Assembly (NCBI GenBank): GCA_945898215.1 | Contig: CAMDHY010000024.1 | Location: 1 to 44,671 of the forward strand | Source of the DNA: Pseudoxanthobacter soli DSM 19599 | Lineage (GTDB): Bacteria > Pseudomonadota > Alphaproteobacteria > Rhizobiales > Segnochrobactraceae | Reading direction: 5' to 3' | Length of the DNA stretch: 44,671 nucleotides | Part shown: one piece after another, positions 34,025 to 42,489 of the stretch | Numbering within the stretch: position 1 is the stretch's first letter | Layout of the letters: each line of letters starts with the position of its first letter | Translations under genes and position numbers: made by a program | Notes under the pieces: generated by a model | The model's database searches: none | The model's input: the letters and a program-made list of their open reading frames with translations, nothing else | What the model was told of the DNA's origin: nothing

Positions 34025-34050
34025 CGGCGGCCGGTTTCGACCGGCCGCCG
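34025..34050 (+). terminator. Hairpin between pstS and pstC
   Basis: CGGCGGCCGGT and ACCGGCCGCCG (34025-34035, 34040-34050) pair perfectly around a TTCG tetraloop. No U-run. In Pst operons such an intercistronic hairpin commonly keeps pstS mRNA in excess over pstCAB, through partial termination or 3' stabilisation. Confidence 0.65.
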
Positions 34051-34119
34051 CCTTCCCTCCGGCCGCCGGCCGCAGGGAGAGCCGAGCGGGGCTCTCGGTT
34101 CCAACTCCAGAGGCGGGGC

Positions 34120-35496
34120 ATGACCTCTTTTTACTTCATCGCCATTGCAGCGATGGCCGTGATCGCCTTCGTGCTGGGCCGTCAGCGCGCCGCGGCGATG
34201 CCGGGCGGCACCCGGCAACTCCATTCCCTCCCGGTCTATCATGGTCTCTTCGCCGCCTCGGCGGCGGTGATCCCGATGCTGCTGATCGCGATCGTCCTCG
34301 GCCCGCTGCTGCCGCGCCTCGTCGAGGCGCACGCGCTCGGGCTACTGCCGACCGACCTGCAGCCGACCGACGAACTCGCCAAGGCGACCCGGCTCCGCGA
34401 GATCCTGATGGTCGCCGACGGCACCGCGCCGGCCGGCAGCGTCGCCGACCCGGTGGTCGTGGCAGGCGAGGCCTACGGATCGTGGCGCAGCTTCGCCGGT
34501 TGGGGCGCGCTGGTCCTCGGCATCGTCGCCGGTGTCGCCGGCATGCTGTTGAGCCTGCGCACCGTCGCCCCGGGCTTCCGCGCCCGCAACCGCTTCGAAG
34601 TCATCGTCAAGATCGTGCTGATCGCCTGCTCGGCGGTCGCCATCCTGACCACCGTCGGCATCGTCTTCTCGGTGCTGTTCGAGACGCTGCGCTTCTTCGC
34701 CCGCTACCCCTGGTACGACTTCCTGTTCGGCCTGCAGTGGAGCCCGCAGACGGCGATCCGCACCGACCAGGTCGGCCAGTCGGGAGCCTTCGGCGCGGTG
34801 CCGCTGTTCGTCGGCACGACGCTGATCATGCTGATCGCCATGTGCGTCGCCGGGCCGATCGGCCTGTTCTCGGCGATCTACATGGCCGAATACGCCTCGC
34901 CGCGGGTCCGCTCGGTGGTGAAGCCGCTGCTCGAAATCCTCGCCGGCGTGCCGACGGTGGTGTTCGGCTTCTTCGCCGCGCTCACCGTGGCACCGTTCAT
35001 CCGCCAGCTCGGCCAGTCACTCGGCCTCGACGTCGCGTCCGAGAGTGCGCTCGCAGCCGGCCTGGTGATGGGGATCATGATCATCCCCTTCGTCTCCTCG
35101 CTGTCCGACGACGTCATCAACGCGGTGCCGCAGTCGCTGCGTGACGGCTCCTACGGCATGGGCGCGACGAAGTCGGAGACGATCAAGAAGGTGGTGCTGC
35201 CGGCGGCCCTGTCCGGGCTGGTCTCGGCCTTCATGCTGGCGATCAGCCGCGCCGTCGGCGAGACGATGATCGTCGTCATGGCCGCCGGTCTCACCGGCAA
35301 CCTCACCTTCAACCCGCTCGCCGCCGTCACCACCGTGACGGTGCAGATCAAGACCCTGCTGGTCGGCGACCAGGAGTTCGACAGCGCCAAGACGCTGTCG
35401 GCCTTCGCGCTCGGCTTCGTCCTGTTCTTCTTCACGCTGATCCTCAACGTCATCGCGCTGAAGATCGTCCAGAGATATCGAGAGCAATATGACTGA
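34120..35496 (+). CDS. pstC: Phosphate ABC transporter permease PstC
   Basis: A 458-residue inner-membrane permease. The alphaproteobacterial long form has an extra N-terminal part: one helix at about 2-20 (FYFIAIAAMAVIAFVLG), a second near 46-65, a periplasmic stretch, then a third near 125-145. The conserved core begins near residue 180 and includes WSPQTAIRTDQVGQSGAFGA and PIGLFSAIYMAEYASPRVRS, LAGVPTVVFGFFAALTVAPF, and the EAA-loop region LRDGSYGMGATKSETIKKVV. The ATG at 34120 has GAGG six bases before. It overlaps pstA by eight bases. Confidence 0.95.
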   Translation: MTSFYFIAIAAMAVIAFVLGRQRAAAMPGGTRQLHSLPVYHGLFAASAAVIPMLLIAIVLGPLLPRLVEAHALGLLPTDLQPTDELAKATRLREILMVADGTAPAGSVADPVVVAGEAYGSWRSFAGWGALVLGIVAGVAGMLLSLRTVAPGFRARNRFEVIVKIVLIACSAVAILTTVGIVFSVLFETLRFFARYPWYDFLFGLQWSPQTAIRTDQVGQSGAFGAVPLFVGTTLIMLIAMCVAGPIGLFSAIYMAEYASPRVRSVVKPLLEILAGVPTVVFGFFAALTVAPFIRQLGQSLGLDVASESALAAGLVMGIMIIPFVSSLSDDVINAVPQSLRDGSYGMGATKSETIKKVVLPAALSGLVSAFMLAISRAVGETMIVVMAAGLTGNLTFNPLAAVTTVTVQIKTLLVGDQEFDSAKTLSAFALGFVLFFFTLILNVIALKIVQRYREQYD

Positions 35497-37327
35497 CGCT
35501 GCAGTCGTCCGAGGCCGGGTCCTCGATCTCACCAGCGACACCGCCCGCGCCCATGTGCGCCGGCGCTACCAGGCGGAGGCGCGGTTCCGCGCCTATGGCA
35601 TCGGCGCGATCCTGTTCGCAGCCCTCGCCCTCGTCGTGCTCGTCGGCGACATCGTCATCAAGGCGGTGCCGGCCTTCACCATCGCCGAGCTGACGATGGA
35701 GGTTAACGTCACCGCCGAGGCGATCGACCCCACCGGCTCCAATGATCCGGCCGTCATCGCCCGCGGCGACTTCATCAAGCCGATCCGCGACTCGCTGCTG
35801 GCGATGTTCCCGGCGGCGGCGGAGAACCGCCGGCAGCGACAGGCGCTGTATGGCCTGCTGTCGAGCGACGCCGCGATGGCGCTGCGCGACAAGGTCGTGG
35901 CGGATCCGGCCCTGATCGGCACCCGCGTGTCGGTGCCGGTGCTGGTCTCCGATGACGTCGACCTCTTCTACAAGGGCCTGGTGACGGGCATCGAGGAGTT
36001 GCCGACGCGCGGCATCGGCTCGCCGTCGGCCACCACGGGGACCGTGACGCTGCTGTCCTCCGCGAACGACTTTTCCGAGGAACTCGTCCGCGTGAAGCAG
36101 GCGCTGGCCGAGCAGGCGGCGGTGCTCCGGCAGGAGCGCGAGCGTCTGCGCGACATCGACCAGACAAACGCCGCCGACCTCGTGGCAGCGCGCGAGCAGC
36201 TCACCGCGGCGCGGGCCTCCGGCGCCGGCGTCGCAGCCCTCGAGGGGGCGGTGACGAAATACGAGTCCGACGAGGCGAGCCTCAAGGCGACCCTCGACGG
36301 GTTGTCCGCCCGGATCGCCGACCTCGAGAACCGCTTCGATACGGCCGGCAGCCCGGAGACGCTCGATGCGACGGCGCCGAGCGTGCTCGTCGAGATCAAC
36401 GGCGGCGTCATCAAGGCGACCGAGCTCGGCAACGACCGCATCGTCGGCGAGGTGCTGATCCCGCTCACCTCCACCGACAACGCCCAGCCCGACGCCTGGC
36501 GCACGATCGTCCTCGACACGCCGGAGGCGAACCGCAAGCTCTCCGACCAGGAGATCGCCTGGCTGCAGCAGATCGAAGAAAAGGGGCTCGTCTCCGAGCG
36601 CTTCAACTTCCTCTTCTTCACCTCCGGCGACAGCCGCGAGGCGGAGCTCGCCGGCATCCTCGGCGCCCTCGTCGGCTCCGCATTCACGATGCTGGTGACG
36701 CTGATCATCTGCCTGCCGATCGGTGTCGCCTCGGCGATCTATCTCGAGGAGTTCGCCCCGAAGAACCGGTGGACGGAGCTCATCGAGGTCAACATCAACA
36801 ACCTCGCCGCCGTGCCGTCGATCGTCTTCGGTCTGCTCGGTCTCGCCGTCTTCCTCAACTTCTTCGGCCTGCCACGCTCCTCGCCGCTGGTCGGCGGCCT
36901 GGTGCTCGCCCTCCTCGTGCTGCCGACGATCATCATCGCCAGCCGCGCCGCTCTGAAGGCGGTGCCCCCCTCGATCCGCGAGGCGGCGCTCGGTGTCGGC
37001 GCCTCCCACCAGCAGGCGGTCTTCCACCACGTGCTGCCGCTCGCCATGCCCGGCGTGCTCACCGGCACGATCATCGGCATGGCGCACGCCCTCGGCGAAA
37101 CGGCGCCGCTGCTGCTGATCGGCATGATCGCCTTCATCGTCGACGTGCCGCAGGGCATCACGCAGGCGGCCACCGTGCTGCCGGTGCAGATCTTCCTGTG
37201 GTCGGACCTTCCGGAGATCGGCTTCCAGGCGAAGACCTCGGCCGCGATCATCGTCCTCCTGCTGTTCCTCTTCCTGATGAACGGCATCGCCATCGTCCTG
37301 CGCAAGCGCTTCGAGCGCCGCTGGTAA
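35489..37327 (+). CDS. pstA: Phosphate ABC transporter permease PstA with an unusually large periplasmic insertion
   Basis: A 612-residue permease; E. coli PstA is about 296 and alphaproteobacterial forms with the N-terminal DUF3333 domain about 430. The N-terminus ([20 protein letters not shown]) and residues to about 165 ([11 protein letters not shown]) match DUF3333. About 180 residues that the usual form lacks follow: 195-285 is predicted coiled coil rich in A, E, R and L ([20 protein letters not shown] and onward). The usual sequence resumes near 350 ([40 protein letters not shown]). The ABC core, 388-612, is normal: [40 protein letters not shown] and [20 protein letters not shown]. Confidence 0.93.
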   Translation: MTDAAVVRGRVLDLTSDTARAHVRRRYQAEARFRAYGIGAILFAALALVVLVGDIVIKAVPAFTIAELTMEVNVTAEAIDPTGSNDPAVIARGDFIKPIRDSLLAMFPAAAENRRQRQALYGLLSSDAAMALRDKVVADPALIGTRVSVPVLVSDDVDLFYKGLVTGIEELPTRGIGSPSATTGTVTLLSSANDFSEELVRVKQALAEQAAVLRQERERLRDIDQTNAADLVAAREQLTAARASGAGVAALEGAVTKYESDEASLKATLDGLSARIADLENRFDTAGSPETLDATAPSVLVEINGGVIKATELGNDRIVGEVLIPLTSTDNAQPDAWRTIVLDTPEANRKLSDQEIAWLQQIEEKGLVSERFNFLFFTSGDSREAELAGILGALVGSAFTMLVTLIICLPIGVASAIYLEEFAPKNRWTELIEVNINNLAAVPSIVFGLLGLAVFLNFFGLPRSSPLVGGLVLALLVLPTIIIASRAALKAVPPSIREAALGVGASHQQAVFHHVLPLAMPGVLTGTIIGMAHALGETAPLLLIGMIAFIVDVPQGITQAATVLPVQIFLWSDLPEIGFQAKTSAAIIVLLLFLFLMNGIAIVLRKRFERRW

Positions 37328-37334
37328 TCCTTAA

Positions 37335-37348
37335 GGGCGCGCGCGCCC
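37335..37348 (+). other. Palindrome between pstA and pstB
   Basis: GGGCGCGCGCGCCC is a perfect palindrome in the 44-base gap. As RNA it would form a short stem and could trim translation or stability of pstB; no clear terminator. Confidence 0.35.
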
Positions 37349-37371
37349 CTAGTCTCAGGAGCTCTCCTCCC

Positions 37372-38196
37372 ATGGAAGCCATGGTTGCCGATGCCCGGCC
37401 GAGCGCCACCATCCGTTCGGTGCCGTCCGAAGGCTTCAAACCCGCCAAGGTCATCACCCAGGACGTCAACGTCTACTACGGCCAGAAGCACGCCCTGAAG
37501 CACGTGACGATCGACATCCCCGAGCGGTCCGTCACCGCCTTCATCGGCCCGTCCGGCTGCGGCAAGTCGACGTTCCTGCGCTGCTTCAACCGCATGAACG
37601 ACACGATCTCCGCCGCCCGGGTGACGGGCAAGATTGGCATCGACGGGCTCGACATCTACGACCCCTCGCTCGACGTCGTGCAGCTGCGCGCCCGCGTCGG
37701 CATGGTGTTCCAGAAGCCGAACCCGTTCCCGAAGTCGATCTACGAGAACGTCGCCTACGGCCCGCGCATCCACGGCATCGCCGCCTCGAAGGCCGAGCTC
37801 GACGACATCGTCGCCTCGAGCCTGCGCAAGGCCGGCCTGTTCGAAGAGGTGAAGGACCGCCTGAACGAGTCCGGCACCGGCCTGTCGGGCGGCCAGCAGC
37901 AGCGTCTCTGCATCGCCCGCGCCATCGCGGTCGGCCCCGAGGTGATCCTGATGGACGAGCCCTGCTCGGCCCTCGACCCGATCGCCACAGCGAAGATCGA
38001 GGAACTGATCGACGAGCTGCGCGAGAACTTCACCATCGTCATCGTCACCCACTCGATGCAGCAGGCGGCGCGCGTCTCGCAGAAGACCGCCTTCTTCCAC
38101 CTCGGCGACCTCGTCGAGGAGGGGCCGACCGACATGATCTTCACCAATCCGAAGGAACGGCGCACCCAGGACTATATCACCGGCCGCTTCGGCTGA
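37372..38196 (+). CDS. pstB: Phosphate ABC transporter ATP-binding protein PstB
   Basis: A 274-residue ATPase powering the Pst importer. Walker A GPSGCGKS (59-66), followed by [12 protein letters not shown], which is distinctive of Pst[21 protein letters not shown] holds the Q-loop. [16 protein letters not shown] is the ABC signature, [13 protein letters not shown] the Walker B and D-loop, and [12 protein letters not shown] the switch His. The ATG at 37372 has AGGAG ten bases upstream; another ATG at 37381 is possible. The N-terminal 25 residues are an extension before the first strand. Confidence 0.97.
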   Translation: MEAMVADARPSATIRSVPSEGFKPAKVITQDVNVYYGQKHALKHVTIDIPERSVTAFIGPSGCGKSTFLRCFNRMNDTISAARVTGKIGIDGLDIYDPSLDVVQLRARVGMVFQKPNPFPKSIYENVAYGPRIHGIAASKAELDDIVASSLRKAGLFEEVKDRLNESGTGLSGGQQQRLCIARAIAVGPEVILMDEPCSALDPIATAKIEELIDELRENFTIVIVTHSMQQAARVSQKTAFFHLGDLVEEGPTDMIFTNPKERRTQDYITGRFG

Positions 38197-38236
38197 GGCA
38201 GCGGCGCACGGGTCCGGGCGCGGGGAGTAAGCACAT

Positions 38237-38953
38237 ATGTCCGAGCACATCGTAGCCGCCTACGACGACGAGCTGACCGGCATCGCCGGCACCATCGCCG
38301 AGATGGGCGGGCTCGCCGAGCGCATGCTGGTCGACTCCGTCACCGCCTTGGTGCGCGTCGACACGCACCTCGCCCAGTCGGTGATCACCACCGACCTGCG
38401 CCTCGACTCCATGCAGCGCCGGGTGGAGGAGGCGACGATCAGCCTGATCGCCCGCCGCCAGCCGATGGCCCGCGACCTGCGCGACATCGTCACCGCGCTG
38501 CGCGTCTCGATCGACATCGAGCGCATCGGCGATCTCGCCAAGAACATCGCCAAGCGCGTCGCCGCCATCGACGGCCACTTCCATCCGAAGCGCCTGGCGC
38601 TCGGCGTCGAGCACATCTCGGATATCGCGCTCGAGCAGGTGAAGGCCGTCATCGACGCCTACACCGGCAAGGACTCCGTCGCCGCGCTCGCCATCCGCGA
38701 CCGCGACAACGAGATCGACCAGATGTACACCTCGCTGTTCCGCGAACTCCTCACGTACATGATGGAGGATCCGCGCAACATCACCTTCTGCACACACCTG
38801 CTTTTCTGTGCCAAGAACATCGAGCGCATCGGCGACCATGCCACCAACATCGCCGAGAACGTCTACTACCAGGTCACTGGACAGCAGCTTGCCGACGATC
38901 GTCCGAAGCTCGACGAATCGAGCCTGACGCCCGCCGACTTCGGCACCCGATGA
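38237..38953 (+). CDS. phoU: Phosphate signalling protein PhoU
   Basis: A 238-residue all-helical protein of two similar three-helix bundles that couples the Pst transporter to PhoR and represses Pho signalling in high phosphate. Each half has the metal-binding E/D-rich motif: ISLIARRQPMARDLRDIVTA then SIDIERIGDLAKNIAKR in the first, and THLLFCAKNIERIGDHATNI in the second. GGLAERMLVDSV matches the first helix. The ATG at 38237 follows GGGGAG by nine bases. It lies 40 bases after pstB and overlaps phoB by four bases (ATGA). Confidence 0.96.
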   Translation: MSEHIVAAYDDELTGIAGTIAEMGGLAERMLVDSVTALVRVDTHLAQSVITTDLRLDSMQRRVEEATISLIARRQPMARDLRDIVTALRVSIDIERIGDLAKNIAKRVAAIDGHFHPKRLALGVEHISDIALEQVKAVIDAYTGKDSVAALAIRDRDNEIDQMYTSLFRELLTYMMEDPRNITFCTHLLFCAKNIERIGDHATNIAENVYYQVTGQQLADDRPKLDESSLTPADFGTR

Positions 38954-39696
38954 CCGCCCACCCCCGATTGGACCGACGCAGCATGGCGGCGATGCCGAAG
39001 GTGATGATCGTCGAGGACGAGGAGCCGCTGACGCTGCTGCTCCGCTACAACCTCGAGTCCGAGGGCTTCGCGGTCGAGACCTGCGACCGCGGCGACGAGG
39101 CCGAGGTGCGCCTGATGGAGGTGCAGCCCGACCTCCTCCTGCTCGACTGGATGCTGCCCGGCCTCTCCGGCATCGAGCTCTGCCGGCGCCTGCGCGCCCG
39201 CGACGAGACCGCCCGGCTGCCGATCATCATGCTGACGGCGCGCGGCGAGGAGGCCGAGCGCATCCGCGGCCTCGCCACCGGCGCCGACGACTACGTCGTC
39301 AAGCCGTTCTCCGTCGCCGAGCTGATGGCGCGGGTGCGCGCCATGCTGCGACGGGCGAAGCCCGAGGTGGTCAGCACGGTGCTGAAGGGCGGCGACATCG
39401 AGGTCGACCGCGAGACTCACCGCGTCCGCCGCGCCGGCCGCGAGGTCCACCTCGGCCCGACCGAGTTCCGCCTGCTCGAGTTCCTGATGCAGTCGCCCGG
39501 CCGCGTGTTCTCGCGCGAGCAGCTCCTCGACGGCGTCTGGGGCCACGACGTCTATGTCGACGAGCGCACCGTCGACGTCCACATCGGCCGCCTGCGCAAG
39601 GCGATCAACCGCGGCAAGTCGAAGGACCCGATCCGCACCGTGCGCGGCTCCGGCTACGCCTTCGACGACCAGTTCGCCGCCGCCGCCGTGCGCTGA
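38950..39696 (+). CDS. phoB: Phosphate regulon response regulator PhoB
   Basis: An OmpR/PhoB-type regulator of 248 residues. The receiver domain has MIVEDEEPLTLLLRYNLESE and the phospho-acceptor D66 in LLLLDWMLPG, then IIMLTARGEE and DDYVVKPFSVAEL with the conserved Lys. The winged-helix DNA-binding domain is residues 155-248: LGPTEFRLLEFLMQSPGRVF and VDVHIGRLRKAINRG, ending in a normal TVRGSGYAF. The start at 38950 overlaps the phoU stop; in-frame ATGs at 38983 and 38992 would start nearer the usual receiver opening, so the exact start is uncertain. It should bind the Pho box at 32803-32831. Confidence 0.96.
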   Translation: MTAHPRLDRRSMAAMPKVMIVEDEEPLTLLLRYNLESEGFAVETCDRGDEAEVRLMEVQPDLLLLDWMLPGLSGIELCRRLRARDETARLPIIMLTARGEEAERIRGLATGADDYVVKPFSVAELMARVRAMLRRAKPEVVSTVLKGGDIEVDRETHRVRRAGREVHLGPTEFRLLEFLMQSPGRVFSREQLLDGVWGHDVYVDERTVDVHIGRLRKAINRGKSKDPIRTVRGSGYAFDDQFAAAAVR

Positions 39697-39734
39697 GGCT
39701 GGGCCAGCCGCCACGCTTCCCACCGAAATACAGA

Positions 39735-39768
39735 CGGGGCGCCCCGGTGGGGCGCCCCGCTTCGTTTT
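39735..39768 (+). terminator. Intrinsic terminator of the pst-phoUB operon
   Basis: CGGGGCGCCCC and GGGGCGCCCCG pair perfectly around GGT (39735-39759), followed by CTTCGTTTT. Strong rho-independent terminator 38 bases after phoB. Confidence 0.85.
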
Positions 39769-39802
39769 CGTCCGGTTTCATTCGACCGGGCCGCGCGCCG
39801 GA

Positions 39803-40225
39803 TCAGGCAGCGCCGCCGTCGCGCTCACGCCGGTCGCGATCGGCCATGAAGCGGTCGAACTCTTCCTTGTCCTTCGCCCGGCGCAGCTCCGCGAGGTAGC
39901 TGTCGAACTCGGCCCGCATCTCGTCGAGCTTGCGGCGCTCGGCCTCGATCCGCTCGATCTCGCGCTTGCGGTACTCGTCGAAGGCGACGTTGCCGGTGGC
40001 CGAGAAGCCGGTGGCGGCGGTGCGCATCGAGCGGGAGCCCGCGCAGCCCCAACCATTCGCCCGGAAGCTCTCGCCGGCGTCGCTCGCCATCCTGTGCAGG
40101 CGATCGCCCCACAAGATATAGGCCAGCATGGCGAATCCGAGCGGCCAGAACACGATGAACCCGAGCACCATCAAGCCGATGGTGAGCGGCGTCCAACCCG
40201 GCCGGAGTGCAAGAGTGTTGGTCAT
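39803..40225 (-). CDS. DUF2852 family membrane protein
   Basis: A 140-residue protein of DUF2852, a family largely of alphaproteobacteria. WTPLTIGLMVLGFIVFWPLG and a second short hydrophobic part form the membrane segment (about 11-39). From about 74 a long charged helix follows (FDEYRKREIERIEAERRKLD and onward), likely coiled coil, ending RDRRERDGGAA. FSATGNVAFDEYR is the family's best-conserved stretch. The ATG at 40225 is chosen as giving the normal N-terminus; the frame is open to a TTG at 40258. Function unknown. It sits between phoB and phaZ; the operon relation to phaZ is possible, as both are on the minus strand with a gap of 122 bases. Confidence 0.87.
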   Translation of the reverse strand: MTNTLALRPGWTPLTIGLMVLGFIVFWPLGFAMLAYILWGDRLHRMASDAGESFRANGWGCAGSRSMRTAATGFSATGNVAFDEYRKREIERIEAERRKLDEMRAEFDSYLAELRRAKDKEEFDRFMADRDRRERDGGAA

Positions 40226-40347
40226 GGTCTCTGTGGTCCTCCTCACGAATACAGGCAAGGATTTGGGAAGGCCACGGCTCCTCTACAAGAGGAGCGACCA
40301 TCGAAATCGGACACGCGGCGGCGGGCGCTCGCCCGCCGCGGCGCGTC

Positions 40348-42195
40348 TCACGCGCCGCCGGCGAGCGCCTTCGCCTGGCCGATCCAGTCGTCGCGCCGGA
40401 TGCGGCCGCGGAACGACAGCTTGGCATCGAGTTCCTCCGCCGCCGTCGTGCCCAGTGCCGAGAGCTGCGAGAAGTGGAAAATGCCGAGCCCGTGCAGCGT
40501 CTCGGCGAGCTTGGCGCCGATGCCGCGGATGCGGGTGAGGTCGTCCGGCTTCCCCGAAGGCTTCTTCAGCACGATCTCCGACAGCGTCGCTGCCTCCACC
40601 GCGCGCGGCTTCGCCGCGGCGGCAGGACTGGCCGCGGCAGGCTTGGCCGCAGCAGGCTTGGCGACCGACTTCGCAGCGGAGTTCGCGACCGACTTGGCTG
40701 CGGGCTTCGCGGGAGCGGCCTCGACCGTCTCCGGCGTCGGTTTGGCCGTTACCGGCGACGGCTTGGGCTCCGGGCTCGCGGTCACCGCGACCGTGGCGCC
40801 GCTGGCCTTCGCACCGTTCACGGTGTGGCCATTCATCATGACGACCGACGCCTTGGCCGGCGCAATCGCCGCCGACGGCGCCTGGCTCGACGGCGCCGTC
40901 GCCGCCTCGGCGGTCGCAGCCGGCAATGCCGCCCGGGCGGCCTTGGCGGGCGACGGGCGCCGCGGCCGGCGGTCGTGCGTCCAGACGAAGTCGGAGATGC
41001 GCGGCGCGATCTCGGAGCGGAAGCGCGAGCCGTTGAAGACGCCGTAGTGGCCGACGCCCATCTGCAGGTAGTGGTAGCGCTTGTCGGCGGGCAGGTTCAC
41101 CGCCAGCCGGTGCGCCGCCTCGGTCTGGCCAACGCCGGAGATGTCGTCGCGCTCGCCCTCGATCGTCAGCAGTGCGGTGCGGCGGATCGCCGACGGGTCG
41201 ACGGGGCGGCCGCGATGGGTGAGTTCGCCCTTCGGCAGCGCGTGGCGGATGAACACCTTGTCCACGGTGTCGAGGTAGAACTCGGCCGTGAGGTCCATCA
41301 CCGCCAGATACTCGTCGTAGAAGTCGCGGTGCTTGCCGGCCGAATCGCCGTCGCCCTGCACCAGGTGGTCGTAGAACTCGCGGTGCGCGAGGATGTGCCG
41401 GTCGAGGTTCATGCCCATGAAGCCGCCGAGCTGCAGGAAGCCCGGATAGACCTGGCGCAGGAATCCCGGCAGCGGCCACGGCACGGTCAAGACGACGTGG
41501 CGCTTGAACCACTCGAGCCCGCGCTCCTCGGCCATCGTGTTGACGGCGGTCGGCTTCACGCGGGTGTCGATCGGCCCGCCCATCAGCACCATCGAGGAGG
41601 GCGCCAGCGGATCCTCCGCCGCCTCCATCAGCGCCACGGCGGCGAACACCGGCACCGCCGGCTGGCACACCGCCATCACGTGGGTGTTCGGCCCGAGGTG
41701 GTGGATCATCGCGATGACGTAGTCGATGTAGTCGTCGAGATCGAAGCGCCCGGCCGCGAGCGGCACCAGCCGCGCGTCCACCCAGTCGGTGATGTAGACC
41801 TCGTGGCGCGGCAGCATCGCCTCGACCGTGCCGCGCAGCAGCGTCGCGTAGTGGCCGGACATCGGCGCGACGATCAGGAGCTTCGGATGGCGGCGCGACG
41901 GGTCCGGCAGCGCCCGCTCGAAGTGGACGAGATTGCAGAACGGCCGCGACCAGACGATCTCCTCGTGCACGGCGACGCGCACGCCGCCGACCTGGGTGCT
42001 GGTGAGGCCGAAACCCGGCTTCGCATAGCGCCGGGTCGCCCGCTCGAACACCTCGCACGCCGCCGTCACACTGCGCCCGAAGACGGTGTGGCTCAGCGGA
42101 TTGAGCGGGTTCTTGAAGGAGAGCCGGGTGGCGTCTGCCGCGGCGCGCATCGGCGTCATCGCAGCGTGGTTCATCTCATAGAGCTGGTAGTACAC
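40348..42195 (-). CDS. phaZ: Intracellular PHB depolymerase PhaZ with a C-terminal helix-hairpin-helix domain
   Basis: A 615-residue protein. Residues 1 to about 412 are an intracellular poly(3-hydroxybutyrate) depolymerase with alpha/beta-hydrolase fold: MYYQLYEMNHAAMTPMRAAA at the start, FKNPLNPLSHTVFGRS, MSGHYATLLRGTVEAMLP and the nucleophile C177 in AVCQPAVP, in place of the Ser of other lipase boxes. GVGHYGVFNGSRFR holds the His. About 425-545 is an Ala/Pro/Lys-rich linker. Residues 549-615 are a helix-hairpin-helix module (DDLTRIRGIGAKLAETLHGL; LSFRGRIRRDDWIGQAKALA), the same module type found at the C-terminus of rhizobial NuoE and ribosomal L21. The usual PhaZ is about 410 residues. 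Start is a GTG; no ribosome site was seen. Confidence 0.93.
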   Translation of the reverse strand: MYYQLYEMNHAAMTPMRAAADATRLSFKNPLNPLSHTVFGRSVTAACEVFERATRRYAKPGFGLTSTQVGGVRVAVHEEIVWSRPFCNLVHFERALPDPSRRHPKLLIVAPMSGHYATLLRGTVEAMLPRHEVYITDWVDARLVPLAAGRFDLDDYIDYVIAMIHHLGPNTHVMAVCQPAVPVFAAVALMEAAEDPLAPSSMVLMGGPIDTRVKPTAVNTMAEERGLEWFKRHVVLTVPWPLPGFLRQVYPGFLQLGGFMGMNLDRHILAHREFYDHLVQGDGDSAGKHRDFYDEYLAVMDLTAEFYLDTVDKVFIRHALPKGELTHRGRPVDPSAIRRTALLTIEGERDDISGVGQTEAAHRLAVNLPADKRYHYLQMGVGHYGVFNGSRFRSEIAPRISDFVWTHDRRPRRPSPAKAARAALPAATAEAATAPSSQAPSAAIAPAKASVVMMNGHTVNGAKASGATVAVTASPEPKPSPVTAKPTPETVEAAPAKPAAKSVANSAAKSVAKPAAAKPAAASPAAAAKPRAVEAATLSEIVLKKPSGKPDDLTRIRGIGAKLAETLHGLGIFHFSQLSALGTTAAEELDAKLSFRGRIRRDDWIGQAKALAGGA

Positions 42196-42243
42196 GCAGG
42201 GTTACCCCGCCTTGCCCGTCGCCGACGGTGGTTTCCGTCGCGC

Positions 42244-42260
42244 ATTTTGCAACGCAAAAT
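42244..42260 (-). promoter_or_regulatory. TTGC/GCAA dyad upstream of phaZ, candidate PhaR site
   Basis: ATTTTGC-AAC-GCAAAAT (42244-42260) is a perfect 7-3-7 inverted repeat, AT-rich in a GC-rich region, 49 bases before the phaZ start. PhaR, the PHB-sensing repressor of alphaproteobacteria, binds TGC/GCA-type dyads near PHB genes. The match is by pattern and place only. The remainder of the gap 42196-42489 between phaZ and regB shows no gene. Confidence 0.5.
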
Positions 42261-42489
42261 CATAGTCTCCGGTTTCCCTTGCATCAAGCTGGCATCGCCA
42301 GCGACCTCGGAATTCCGCCGAAAGTCTGAGATTCGGGTCCCGGGTGCGCACCTCGGCAGGACCCGCTAACACGAAGCCATCAAAGGGTAATTTGCGCACC
42401 GCAACAAAGTTTGGCGGCTCTCCTCGCCCCGGCGCCGGATCGCCGATCGGCCGCTGATACTATATCTGTCGGCGACCGGAGACCCGCCG

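Noticed and set aside
34025-34050. tRNA T-arm (a TTCGA in a GC stem)
   Set aside because: No acceptor, D or anticodon arms around it; it is a plain hairpin between pstS and pstC.
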